A stretch of 64,000 nt of DNA from Manduca sexta (lineage: Eukaryota > Arthropoda > Insecta > Lepidoptera > Sphingidae), in contig NC_051138.1 of assembly GCF_014839805.1 (NCBI RefSeq), positions 14,722,020-14,786,019 of the forward strand. Reading direction: 5' to 3'. Positions 11,263-22,205 of the stretch are shown here, piece by piece. The notes under the pieces were generated by a model. It did no database searches and had not been told where the DNA came from. It worked only from the letters and a program-made list of their open reading frames with translations. Position numbers and translations under genes: made by a program. Numbering within the stretch: position 1 is the stretch's first letter; each line of letters begins with the position of its first letter.

Positions 11263-11837
11263 TAGTATAAATGTTTGATTAAAATTGATTCCTTTGTTCA
11301 ATTCACAATCAAGAGGTATCCAAATCACGTATATTTTCTTTTTCTTATCCCAGATTTTATGGTTTCGTGAAATTCCCATTTTCAATATGCTGTCAATTCT
11401 AAAATTAAGGAAATTTTAAGAAAATACACTATCGATCCCACATGGTTTTTTCCACTGAAATTGCTTGTAACAAAACTTAAAGCGAATAAAACATCTTGTT
11501 TCGCTGACAAACTGTCAATCACTCAGCGTCCAGACAAAATTAAACTTTAGCAATCTAACCTGAGTTCTAGAAAAACTGAATTGAACGTAGCCTAGACGTA
11601 TTGGAATTTTAAGTGAACACGAATATAAATGTATGAAAAAACTGAAAATGCATTAATTCCCTGAAGTGATGACGAGACTACTTTAGTTGAGATGCTTCTA
11701 CACTCAATATGTAGAGTAGGTATTTTAGATTTTTTTATAGTTATGTACCTGGTGCTATTTAATTCGTTTAAGAAATGAAATTCAGAACTATTTTCTATAG
11801 TTTATTTTTTAAATAATAAAATCGTGTGTAAAGTTTC

Positions 11838-11985
11838 AAGCTAGCTTTGTCAGTGTCAAGTACTTTATTAAGGAAAATATTAGTATATTTACAAGAATTT
11901 CGCTTGTCATATTTGAAATTTGTATCAAAATCCGTTCCGCGGTGTCCGTGACGAACTGACAGACTATAGTTTTATGTATAGATTT
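11838..11985 (+). mobile_element. LINE-tail remnant
   Basis: A decayed copy with 'aagctagctttgtcag', 'atttgtatcaaaatccgttcc', 'gaactgacagac' and 'tatgtatagattt'. The order fits the common insect LINE 3' tail, shortened. Confidence 0.45.
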
Positions 11986-12357
11986 CATTCGTAAAAGTTC
12001 GCGTTAAATAAATTATCATAACTTTATACACCAGCACAACTTTAATATGTTACATTTAAATAATTTGCAAAATTGATTATCTACATTTTGTCATAAACAT
12101 TTAATAGCTTGTCAACGCGCCATCGTAAAGCATCCGTCTCGCTCTACCGCGTAGCATTTTATAGCACTGACTCCCTCTCACAGTATTATGAAAGTTCATA
12201 AAAGTAGGTATAAAACTAAATTGTATGTCGCAATAAAAATTCTTCATTAAACCCTGAGGGAGCAAACTCGGACCCTTAATGGCGATGATGACACACTGTT
12301 TTAGTCAACCTTTATATTTATGGGGATGTAATAAATTCTAAACCCCTTGAAGTGCCT
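11986..12357. other. Non-coding unique DNA
   Basis: Nothing recognised apart from a mildly CpG-rich patch at 12110-12165. Confidence 0.5.
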
Positions 12358-12637
12358 GATAGCCTAGTTAGGAATGGAAAAGAACCATAGTAGTCTGCAG
12401 GTTCAAAATACAAGGCATACAGCTATGATTTTTCCAAGTTATGTGTCTTTTTATGAATTATCGTTCGTTTTAACGGTTCAGGAAAACATCATAAAGAAAC
12501 CTAAATACCTGAGAATACTCTTTAAATATTTCGAAAGTATGTAAAGTCTACAAACCCGCACTCGACCAGCGTGGCGGACTTTATCTCAGTACTGGGACAG
12601 AGTACAATACAGGGCGAGCATTATTATTGCTAAACTT
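12358..12637 (+). mobile_element. SINE-2: old, diverged copy
   Basis: Same family as 6949-7258 in the opposite direction. It has a B-box region 'aggttcaaaatac', the body block 'tatgaattatcgttcgtttt', then 'aggaaaacatc', 'cctgagaatactc' and 'ccagcgtggcggact', and a short ATT tail at 12628-12635. Many substitutions mark it as much older. A SINE-1 copy begins within a few bases of its tail. Confidence 0.7.
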
Positions 12638-12639
12638 AA

Positions 12640-12880
12640 CTATCTCGGTCGTGCAGGTGTATTGCAGTCTACTATGCTGAGGTTTAGGGTTTGATCTCCG
12701 TGTTGGGTGATATTGGATTTTTGCTCAGTATAGTTAGGAGTCTAAAATTTGTGCCCGACATAGTATAAACTCGCTTCCGACTTATGCAGCCACTTTTCGC
12801 CGTGTGTACTCCGATGTGGCGAAAAGTGGGTGCAGAAGTTGCGCCTCTACACTTTCAGGGATATAAGGCACCCTGATCTT
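12640..12880 (+). mobile_element. SINE-1: diverged copy with internal inversion
   Basis: The head 'tctcggtcgtgcaggtg' and a degraded B box 'gggtttgatctcc' are followed by 'tttttgctcagtatagttagg' and 'gtgcccgacata'. The tail is 'ttgcgcctctacactttc'. Inside it a 12-bp inverted repeat (ccacttttcgcc 12790-12801, ggcgaaaagtgg 12818-12829) replaces the single 'ggcgaaaagtgg' of a related copy, so part of the body has been copied in reverse. Confidence 0.7.
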
Positions 12881-13138
12881 GGAAACTAGTTCTGATAGAA
12901 CTGAGACTAGTGTTATTTCGCTGTGATGATAAAAAATATGGCACGTGATTAATGTGTGTAATAAGTAAAAACATCAGCTTTATTCTTAGGCTGATAACCT
13001 TAGTAATAACGCCTTTGTGCTCTATATAGACTCAAAATAGTGAAAATTAACTTATGCTTTTATCTGAAGAGGTAAATAGAGATGTATCTATTAGACTTTA
13101 AGTTAAACTAATCGTCATAATATCATATTTTTTATTGC

Positions 13139-13149
13139 TTTGAATGACG
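13139..13149 (+). repeat. rep-B 5' end, split by a SINE-1 insertion
   Basis: 'tttgaatgacg' is the first part of rep-B (compare 11023-11034). The remainder resumes at 13319. The SINE-1 piece in between is flanked by atgacg on both sides (13144-13149 and 13319-13324), consistent with a short target duplication. Confidence 0.6.
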
Positions 13150-13318
13150 TATTTGGGTTTTTCTACTCAGTGTCAGCTCGGAGTTTCGAATTTGAGCCCG
13201 ATAAGGCGATAGGCTCGCCCCCTATCACATCATGGGACGGAAAACAATTGGCGAAAAGTGGATGCCCTAGTTGTGCCTCTGCATACTCCTTCGGGGATTA
13301 ATGCGTGATGATATGTGG
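13150..13318 (+). mobile_element. SINE-1, 5'-truncated, nested inside rep-B
   Basis: Holds the body and tail of SINE-1: 'tatttgggtttttctactc', 'gcgataggctcgccccc', 'ggcgaaaagtgg', 'ccttcggggattaatgcgtg'. The tRNA head and both promoter boxes are missing, typical of incomplete reverse transcription. It interrupts a rep-B copy. Confidence 0.8.
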
Positions 13319-13375
13319 ATGACGAGACGAGCTTGCCGTTCGCCTGATGGTAAGCAATGCGACCGCCCATAAACA
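13319..13375 (+). repeat. rep-B, continuation after the SINE
   Basis: 'gatgacgagacgagcttgcc' and 'tcgcctgatggtaagcaatg' resume rep-B and stop after 'cccataaacag', so this copy is 3'-truncated. Confidence 0.75.
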
Positions 13376-13401
13376 GAGAAAATAATAATATAAATAAACG
13401 C

Positions 13402-13462
13402 AATAAAATCTGTAAAATATTTTTACTATGTCTAACATTCGCGTAAACATAAGAAATGATTA
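13402..13462 (-). repeat. rep-D fragment
   Basis: Contains 'atgtctaacattcgcgtaaa' and 'cataagaaatgatt'. On the minus strand it reads 'tttacgcgaatgttagaca', as at 31795-31814. Upstream 'gcaataaaatctg' corresponds to the 'ggattttatcgcg' arm of the family. Confidence 0.6.
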
Positions 13463-13655
13463 AACATAACAAGGATCAAGATCCGTCCTAGATTTAAAAA
13501 AACACTTGATGCTTGTGTCACGTAAATTGATGATCTTTAACATAACATTAGTGTTCGGTAGGCGAGACACGTAATTCACAACATGCTATGGAATTTATAA
13601 TGATTAAAACCGCTAGTTATTTAGATTAGTGATAGATACTTGAAATGGATTTATA

Positions 13656-13885
13656 TCTATTTCTGCCGCCAAGCAACAGCGCAGTCACTGTTGTGTTCCA
13701 ATTGGAAGGACATTGTAGCCAGTGTAACTACTGGATATAATAAGACTTAACATCTCATGACTTACGATGGCGAGCGCAGTGGAATACCAAACAATACTTT
13801 GTAATTCAAGGTGTTGGTGTTTCTACTGTTTATGGGCGGTCGTATCGCTTACCATCAGACGAACGGCAAGCTCGTCTCGTCACTC
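13656..13885 (-). repeat. rep-B copy
   Basis: Minus-strand copy. It has 'atttctgccgccaagcaac', 'cagtcactgttgtgttcc', 'gatggcgagcgcagtgg', 'gtttatgggcggtcg' and 'gacgaacggcaagctcgtct', ending at 'cgtcactcaaag'. It is almost complete but lacks the last block. Confidence 0.8.
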
Positions 13886-14153
13886 AAAGAAATAAAAAAA
13901 ATTATTGGGTGGATGTACATGTTAAGGTTTGGTTAAAGTGAACTGTGAAGATCTGGATGGTAGTAAGGTCGTAGGCACAAATAAAAAGGTTCTAGTATTA
14001 TCAAAGTGCTATTGTATATTATTTATATGCAAAATCATTAATTCTACGGCCTGAATAAACATTGGATTCTATTCCATTTACCATGAAGTGCAAAGACGTC
14101 ATTTTGTGGTTTCTGAATAAGAAATAAAAACTAAAATTGAACAGCTATAGTTA

Positions 14154-14367
14154 ATTTCAGGTCAAGACGAATAATTTCTAACAAAAGAAACTTAAAAACT
14201 ATTTTGAAAAGTAAATACAACGGTAATATTAAAAGTGTATATTTTGCTGTATTTTTTAATTTAGCATTTTTTTATTTTGTTGCAAATTTTATATAGATAC
14301 TGGTCTTGTTAAAAAAAAAATATTTTTTAACCGATTTCAAAAAAAAGGAGGAAGTTATCAATTCGAC
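14154..14367 (+). repeat. 214-bp direct repeat, copy 1
   Basis: Runs from 'atttcaggtcaagacgaata' to 'agttatcaattcgac'. It is nearly identical to 14659-14872: I count two base differences, both in A-rich runs. The end 'aggaggaagttatcaattcgac' is a motif common in lepidopteran interspersed repeats. It is followed by 291 bases found only once. A terminal-repeat element or a recent local duplication are both possible. Confidence 0.9.
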
Positions 14368-14658
14368 TCCATTGAACTACTATGGCGGGTTTTCCGCTGG
14401 TCGTAAGTTACATTATTACCATAATGTATTCTATTACTATAAGAATTTTCTGATTGAATTTTTTTTTCGTCGTATGAATAATACTAAGGAATTCGCGAAA
14501 TGGTATTTATTCAAATATACCGGTTTTGATATTGTTCTTTACCGTTCAAATATTAGGCGTTGTACAGTGAGGTCACGAACGTAGAATAACTGAATTAGGT
14601 ACTGTTACCCATTAATCGGATGATAGAGCGAGTTCAATTCCTGATGCATTCATTCCTG
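14368..14658. other. Spacer between the two 214-bp direct repeats
   Basis: A single-copy segment of 291 bases that includes 'ctatggcgggttttccgc'. A 92-codon ORF (14306-14584) crosses the junction with copy 1. It has no recognisable domain and I do not treat it as a gene. No primer-binding site or polypurine tract convinces me that this is the inside of an LTR element. Confidence 0.5.
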
Positions 14659-14872
14659 ATTTCAGGTCAAGACGAATAATTTCTAACAAAAGAAACTTAA
14701 AAACTATTTTGAAAAGTAAATACAACGGTAATATTAAAAGTGTATATTTTGCTGTATTTTTTAATTTAGCATTTTTTTATTTTGTTGCAAATTTTATATA
14801 GATACTGGTCTTGTTAAAAAAAATATATTTTTTAACCGATTTAAAAAAAAAGGAGGAAGTTATCAATTCGAC
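14659..14872 (+). repeat. 214-bp direct repeat, copy 2
   Basis: Same length as copy 1 and about 99% identical. After 'attcgac' it continues 'gtgaatgtttttttt', the way this repeat usually continues in Lepidoptera. Copy 2 is therefore probably the original and copy 1 the duplicate. Confidence 0.9.
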
Positions 14873-16290
14873 GTGAATGTTTTTTTTATTGACTGCGGTA
14901 TTCATTAAATAAAATACTACTAAGTCTCTACATAACCCTAGCTCTACATTACCCGCAGCATGAGTGGCAACTTTTTCCGTTTCCTGACCATCACACGCAC
15001 CGCAATTTTCTCAATTCGTATAATTACGAATCGCGGCGGATTCATTACCAGGCGCTGCAACAATACTTATACTACAATTTGCTTTGTCTAGTTTTTATAA
15101 TAGAATGACGAGCAAGATCGAAAGCAACTGTCGAACAACAAAATTATGAATAGAATTTTGTATTAAAACTCTATATGTTTTTACTATATTAAGCTTCCAT
15201 ATTTGGACTATGGTGATCGTATTTAAAATATATTTTTTACATTGTTATTTTGAGATATTTGTAATTAAGTGAGTACTGGCTAAATTGTCCTGATGTCAAT
15301 GCTGCACCCTGCATGATGAAATAACAGACAAAACGCTGTCGACTATAAATAATATCGCTTCAAAAACACCAACCCTTAGCATTTAATTCAGCACAAATAA
15401 AATAAAGATTTATACCATTCGTGAAACCCGGATATGCAGGCCAGGGCACGCTCCATATCCCTTGCACCTTCATATCCAATTCACCACGCCTTTCATCCCA
15501 TTGTAGACAATATTCTGACACGCGTCCAACATAAGCAGATATGTTGGTCCATTAATAACCGGGCAGAACCGGGCGCGGCATTCCCGGATAATGGACGGAG
15601 GCCCTGTCGTGTTCTTGTGCCTTTAGAAATTAATTAGATACGCTCTACGCGGATGTGGGTACAGTCGTCTGCACACGTGGATGTGGAATTAAAAGGTATG
15701 CCCGATATTGCACGATCGTCTTGTGTAGATTTGGTAATTATGTGATGAGTGAGGCTACTAAAAACTTTAGAAACCTGTCAGAAGATCCTTCTATAATGGC
15801 TTGCGGTATTATATTGTTCTACTTGATTTGAGGCAATAAAACAATGATAAATATAATTAGTGTACTATAAAGTCTACAATAGATTGATGTTTTCAATAGG
15901 TACAGAAAATAAGAATGATATTAATTTGGGTTTAACGACTACAGAACTAAAACTGATAAGACTTATAAAACATGACAAAAATTCCAAAAACAAACTAAAA
16001 TATTTCATAAACCACCAAATAATCCTAAACTATAACCTAATAATAGCATTAACTAGCTCAAAATACAAATACGACCATAATGCATTTCATAAGCAATGTA
16101 AACACTTATAGCTAATTTTTACGACGGTTATATCTGACTGTACACAGTAAATTGGTACAGTAAAGTGCAAAGTTATTATTAACTGTGATAGAGCGGGAGG
16201 CAGATAATCCCAAGACTTAGTCGGGATGGAAAATTGTGGACGCAATACGTTGCGGACAGAAGGGTTACTGATAATAATGTTTATTTTAGT
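14873..16290. other. Non-coding DNA with a GC-richer patch
   Basis: No gene recognised. The part at 15430-15680 is richer in GC and CpG than its surroundings and holds the core 'aaccgggcagaaccgggcgc'. A 67-codon ORF there (15434-15637) has no domain. Confidence 0.5.
15430..15680. promoter_or_regulatory. CpG-richer unique segment, possible regulatory element
   Basis: Repeat-free and clearly less AT-rich than both flanks. It contains a doubled 'accgggc' (15558-15572) and 'cattcccggataatgg'. Short unmethylated CpG-rich islands in AT-rich insect DNA are often conserved non-coding or promoter sequence, but I cannot test conservation here. Confidence 0.25.
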
Positions 16291-16672
16291 ATTAATTTTT
16301 ACATTGCGCTATTGTTATCGTTTCGAGAGAGAGTAAGACAAATTTATTACAAATACTAATATATTTAAAATTACTTTTTATTTAATAAATATTAAATGAT
16401 AAACACAAATAATTTCCTAACAAACACAAAGAGACAAAGAAAGTTATAAATTATATTAAAACTTCGGATAAAAATGTTTCTCTATTTAATTATTAATTTT
16501 AACATTGCGCTATTGTTATAGTTTCGAGAGAATTTGTAATACAAATTGATTACAATTACTAATAGATTTAAAAAATATTTTTAGTTAATAAACACTGAAT
16601 GACAAACTTAAAATAATTTCCGAACATAAAGAAAAAAAAATCATAAATTATTTCAATACTTCGTAAAAAACA
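16291..16672 (+). repeat. Old tandem duplication, two units of about 200 bp
   Basis: Unit 1 begins at 16291 and unit 2 at 16492, an offset of 201. Shared landmarks are 'acattgcgctattgttat', 'gtttcgagaga', 'aataatttcc' and 'aaattat' followed by 'acttcg'. Substitutions and small indels are spread throughout, so the duplication is old. No TIRs or target duplication were seen. Confidence 0.75.
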
Positions 16673-19137
16673 CCGAATATATTAATAATTATTAACATTA
16701 TCCTTTTTGAAAAGCGTTTCTATAATCTACATTTTAAGTTAATCTACCATTGAACTTATGAAAATAATTACAAAAAATCGTGAAGTTCTAACCAATGCTA
16801 GACTTCTGTATTGCAATGTTATGCGGACCTGTCCAGTAATGGTATTTGAATCATATAATGGCCTTGTTTATTACAACTCGATACGACTTTAATTGTCTGA
16901 TGCACGTTTTTAATTACCCAACGTACTTTCTTGTAAGTATTTTGCATAATCAATAGATTGTTTTACATATCATAGAAATTTCTTATTAGAGTTTGTAATA
17001 AATTATCTAGTACTTATATGATATTTTTATAGTTTGTCATCAAGTTTTATATAATGCTACTCCAATCTGTGGATAACAAAACTTAAATTTAGCCTTGTTT
17101 TTAGGATCGGTCTTAAGAATCTTATCTTGGGCAAATTGTATTAGAGAAATCCAGATAATATTGCCCATCCTGAAGGATTTGCAGTTTTCCAGTCTAGAAG
17201 CTGTGTATATACGACGCCACTAGATCCAGCACATATTTAATAGCATTTAAGCAAAAATATATACAATAGTACAGTATTGTATTCATTGCATTTATTTATT
17301 AACCATGGGACAACACACAGTTGCATAAATTGTCTTAAATCAAATACATATATACATAAATAATAAATGTGTCACCCACAACGTTATCCCCAAATTAATT
17401 TTAGACAAAATTATTTGATGTATAACTGAAGAGATTGCAAACGGTATCTTAAAAAATATAAAAATCGAATTATATCTCATTATGATTGTAGTGTAGTGCA
17501 AATTGAAAATAAATAATGTTCTGCATCATTGGCATCATCTGTGATGTTAGGATTATGCAATATTAAATTTTAGTGCTAAATTAAAAAGTATATTATAGAA
17601 TGACAAACGTTTAGGATAAAACACAAAAAATTATCATAACTCGACTTACGATAAAATTTTACGTACACGATCGGCCATAAGCGAGAATTTTATCAAAAGC
17701 ATAAAAATTATAGGCGAAATTCCAACATGCTGTCGTTTGCGAAATTGCATCGTCGATGCCGACACGAAAACTTCATCAGCCTGTGCGTGCAGCGACGGAT
17801 AAAATGTGTAAAGTGCAGGCCGAAATAAGGGGACAACTATTTTAATCAAAAACTATTAAAGTACTATGAAAATAATGTTGTATTTTATGTCAAATGTATC
17901 TAATTTATATTAATTGGATTGTTTCAGGTAAGATACGATTTGAAAGCATGTTGTGATGTTAAATTACACTCATAGACACTTGAATCAGCATCGAATATAA
18001 GGTAAGACAGAAAGCTTGTATGCCGTACAAATAAAAATATTTATCTCCGTCTTCAATTATAAAAAAAATATAATAATAATTTCTCCAATGAAGAAAAGTA
18101 TTTACTTCTTTATGGATATCGTCAATTTGCCATCAAAAACACCTAAAGAAATAAACACAATTACGAAGGTACAGCGCATTATCATTTTGCATACATTCAC
18201 TCAGTTTACGATGTTAGTCGAGGGCTCCGGTGCCAGCCGTGGTCTACTATGCGCAGAAAGGAGGTTAAATGAAGTCTTTACGAGACATTATAGATAATAA
18301 ATACACGTAATCACACCGTACAGTGTTGGGCCCCCTATAAACGGTAATGGGGTTTGTGTGAACTAACCTTTATGGCGTACCGTTACTTAAAATTTATCTC
18401 CAAACGAAAACCGTGAAGTTAGGGTGTATTTTAATGGCCTATAAAAATATAGTCATAGTTTGTAATTATCGGATTTGGAATGGAAGTTTTATAGAAATGT
18501 AATGGCTGAGTAAATATTGTTGTTGGTAAATGTCGGTAATGTCGGAGGCTGTTGACAGGTGTTAAGGTTTTAGTGTTTTATTGATTTAACGTCACTGAGT
18601 AATGGGTTATCTGTTCACGTTTTATTTTCGACTTTAAAGTTGAGAATTTTTTCTCATAACAAGGTTTGTAGATTAGGTATTTATGTCTACGAAAAATACA
18701 TTTATATAACATACATTTCAAATAACATTATTATATTTTTTAAATACTCAATTTAAGTAATTTAGTTATATAATTTATTCTGAATTATAACTTATCTGAA
18801 CCGATAAGTCGACCGATTTTTCTGCAATGCATTACACGTAATTTTAAACAGTTCTTCGATAACATGCAATAAGCACCAATCATAACCCCCAATAACGGTC
18901 CCACATGACCTTTGAACCATCCCGTCCCTGGCGTCAACTCCCGGATTATCCTGCGTGGAGCATAAGTCATAAATATCCCGCTACCACCGCCTGGGCACAC
19001 ACTTTTAATGCTAATCTGTTATAACAGATAGCAGCTTTCGTCGACTATAAATAACTATTTATTGACGCCAGTCTAGGGTACACACCTATGAATTAGCATA
19101 GCAAAGACGTGTTTTGATTAAATTTTGTATAATTTAG
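16673..19137. other. Non-coding AT-rich DNA
   Basis: No recognisable gene or repeat. The largest ORFs (67-93 codons at 17646, 18016 and 18785) lack domains. At 18870-18995 the sequence is somewhat GC-richer. Confidence 0.55.
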
Positions 19138-19440
19138 TTGGTGCTCGCAGCTTCGCCCGAACAAAATACTTTCCCGCTACAAATGTCCCTAAAATACTGT
19201 AGCGTTTCACAGCCATCTATTTATAAAATTAGATTTAAAAATTCCATTATTTCCCATGGAAGTAAATTATTAGGATGAAAAGTAGTCTATGTGTTATTTC
19301 AGGATACGCTCTATCCACTTGCCAAATTTCATTCAAATCCATTCAGCTGTTTCTGTGTTTACTTCTAAAAAACATTCAAACTTTTTCACAAATTTTTGCA
19401 TTTGTGTTATTAAAGTATGATAAGATTCTAAAATGACGCT
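19138..19440 (+). mobile_element. LINE-tail repeat
   Basis: Starts 'ttggtgctcgcagcttcgcc', then 'agtagtctatgtgttatttc', 'gccaaatttcattcaaatcc' and 'attcagctgtttctgtgttt'. It ends through 'cattcaaactttttcaca' and 'gtgttattaaagtatga'. The layout is classic for the insect LINE 3' tail but diverged. Confidence 0.65.
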
Positions 19441-20144
19441 GCGCTAAAAATAAAGTTTAATTTATCTTATGGACCGTGTAGGGCTGTTAAACGTCTTGTA
19501 CATTCGATCTAGGTCACTGTCAAGTAACTAAAATTATTTTCCTCAATTCAGAAACATGAATTGTAGACTTATAATTATAGCTCAATAATTTGTTAAACTA
19601 AATATTTGCATTAAATAATTCGTTACATGATTGATAAATTACTTGTCGATGCCTAATATGATCTGAGGCCGTCAATGCTTTCTCTGAGAACTTATTTATC
19701 CATTTTAGCGTCAGTTGGCCAACCCTAATCTGCCAACGTGTGCGTGCGCATAAGATTTATGCAAGATGTTCTCAGCTGTACAAAATGACCGAGCCACGAG
19801 GATTTGATCAAGAACCACTATTGTTGTTATCGAGATGCTTCGGATGTTCCTGTGGATTTGAATTTATGACCTTTAACTTTACCATTTGTTCATACAATCA
19901 TACATACGCATTACACGCATAAATCATTCGCGGGTATGTTAGCTTTGTCTAGTTTTATCAGTCTTGATTTTTCCTGTTGTTTTCAAGCTGGATTTTAATA
20001 CTGGAATATTTTATATAAATTATAAATTCAATTTGTTTTGTCATAGATGTTTGTTTTCTATTAGTTTATCGTGAAATGTAAGGGCAGGCATAGTTTTTTT
20101 ATAAACATCATTAAATTCATTTAAATAAAAAAAAAAATTCGGAT

Positions 20145-20335
20145 ATTACCGCAGTTTTTTATATTATAATTTTCTACCGACGTTTCGAAAACTTTGCAGC
20201 CTTCATGGTCACGGGTGGGACTGAGTTGTTAGGCGTCTGAAAAGTAAAAATTACTAACTACATTTTACATTTATACATTAATAGTTTTTTTTCTATGTCT
20301 AACATTCTCGTAAACATAAATCATTATTTGAAATA
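20145..20335 (+). repeat. rep-D, longer copy
   Basis: Begins 'ttcggatattaccgcag', then the hallmark 'ccgacgtttcgaaaacttt' and 'gcagccttcatggtcacggg'. It ends with 'atgtctaacattctcgtaaa', the inverse of the motif that opens the copy at 31790. The element therefore appears to carry related ends in opposite directions, like a small foldback or DNA-transposon derivative. No transposase is present. Confidence 0.55.
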
Positions 20336-20634
20336 ATTTATTGAATTCTATTGCGTTTCCAGTTGTCTTATCATTATAATATTTCGATATAAACTGCCAT
20401 ATTCTTATTCCTACCTTTGGACGTTTCCCAGCCCTTAACACTAAGGTAATACGTGTTATATAAAAGTCAGTTATTAAGCACCTCGGGCAAGTTTCACTAT
20501 AGGTGATAGTTTATGACCTGTTTGCTTAATAACACTATAAAATTCGCTTTCTAACCGTAATAGATGATGCTATAGTGTTTATAGGTTATAGAGTACAGAA
20601 GTTTTAGTAGAAATGGGGCAATAGTAATATAATA

Positions 20635-20818
20635 ATATTGGTCCTGTATTTATGTATCGTCCCAGTGCTGAGCACGGGTCTGTATTAGTGAGAGGAATAA
20701 GGCTTTAGTCTACCACGCTGGCCTAGTGCGGATTGGTAGACTTCACGTACCCTCAAAATTCTTATAGAGAACTTCTCAGGTATGCAGGTTTCCTCACGAT
20801 GTTTTCCTTCACCGTTGA
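20635..20818 (-). mobile_element. SINE-2, truncated (tail half only)
   Basis: Minus-strand copy containing 'cagtgctgagcacgggtc', 'ccacgctggcctagtgcgga' and 'ttctcaggtatgcagg', ending at 'gttttccttcaccgtt'. The tRNA head is missing. The flanks share 'taatataata' (20625-20634 and 20819-20828), a possible target duplication, but this is low-complexity sequence. Confidence 0.8.
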
Positions 20819-21112
20819 TAATATAATATAGTATAGTATTTGATACATATAATAATGAACCTTAAAAAAAATCGAATTGAGTTTATTGATGTTTCCGTTT
20901 CAAATTGCTTTTAATCGTGGCTCCATCTGAATATATTTTCTAAAAAAAAATATGAACACAAAAAATATACACTATAAATAAATATTTTTCTTTGTTTGTA
21001 ACTATTACATCTAAAACTTTAGTTATTCCATATAACATTGAATAAAATCCAAGCTATTATACTCAAAGAAATATAGATTAGAAATAAATCAATTTCTTTT
21101 CTTTATTTTAAC

Positions 21113-21296
21113 TTTTGCTCGCGGCTCCGGAAGCTGATTTTTTTTCGTGAATAATAATACTCCGAGATAAAAAGTAGCCTATGGCACTCAGAAGTAATAG
21201 CTTCCTATGAGTGAAAGTATTTTCAAAATCAGTTCCAAAGATGAGACCCTACAAACAAAGAAACAAACAAACCTTTCCTCTTTATAATATTAATAT
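21113..21296 (+). mobile_element. LINE-tail repeat, shortened
   Basis: 'acttttgctcgcggctccgg', 'aaaaagtagcctatggcac', 'caaaatcagttccaaag' and the run 'acaaacaaagaaacaaacaa' end at 'tctttataatattaatat'. This is a typical insect LINE 3' tail. Confidence 0.7.
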
Positions 21297-22049
21297 TTCT
21301 AGAACAACTTCAATAGTTCCATAGAATACAAACTCAAGAGCTATTAATATGAAATTCCTCCTACAAACAAATGTATTTTAAATGTACCGATGGCTGATGA
21401 TTTAGGAATTACAGCGGAACATAAACAGTTTTATCTGTCTACAGCTGACTCATCATTCCAAAGGTCCAGTGGATGCAAATGTCTCGCTTATCTCTCTCTA
21501 CCTAGGGGTGTTAGGCTTCGACTCTACATTGTAAGGGGAATGTGGTTTGAGTATATGTTTTTAAAGCAGTTTTTGGTTGTATATATTTCGAAAATGTTTC
21601 TTTAAAAATTATTTTAGTGTTTTGTAAGGGTTGGGTTAAATGAAGGTGTTTTTTTTGTTAATATATTACAATTAATATTTAATCCGAAAGTTTTCTATTT
21701 TGAATTTACTTATGAATATTAATGAATAATTAAAATATGTGATTAGCGACAAAAATAGCCAAAATAAATTCAAAGTGATTGTGCACATTGACTTCAATCG
21801 AAATATTCCTTTTTCCTTATCTAAAATAAAGTAAACACTGAAGTTTATTTAAGTCAATAAAAAAATTGTAAATAAGGACCGAAAAGTTTAACAGCGGTTT
21901 GGAATTCTGTATTTGTTCAGTTATTTCTGCGGCTGATTGCACATAAAGTACCAAGTCTCAATAAAATATTACTGAAGATATTGGCATAGATTAGAACTTA
22001 TATATATTTTGATTAAATTTATTTTTAATATTTCTTCGGTAAAAAATTC
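21297..22049. other. Non-coding AT-rich DNA
   Basis: Nothing recognised. A 71-codon ORF at 21390 shows no domain. Confidence 0.55.
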
Positions 22050-22205
22050 CCACAACCTCTGAGCCCTGTCTACCCCGCAGCTAATGCAAATGTCGCGCAG
22101 TATCGCGCCCCCCGCCTGGCCCTGTTTATGACGAACACACCGACACACGCCACAAACGCAGTGATACATCTGTCATATTTATGTTACTGCGCCGTCTAGC
22201 ACAAT
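22050..22205. promoter_or_regulatory. CpG-rich segment with a POU octamer
   Basis: This GC-richer block in AT-rich surroundings includes the perfect octamer ATGCAAAT (22084-22091) followed by a CpG-rich run (gtcgcgcagtatcgcgcc). POU-domain factors bind this octamer. It could be an enhancer; function is inferred only from composition and motif. Confidence 0.25.

Noticed and set aside
14306..14584. 92-codon ORF between the 214-bp repeats
   Set aside because: It starts inside copy 1 and ends in the spacer. Its peptide is low-complexity with no domain.
14154..14872. Reading the 214-bp repeats as LTRs of a retrovirus-like element
   Set aside because: The ends are not TG...CA, no primer-binding site or target duplication is seen, and the spacer is only 291 bases.
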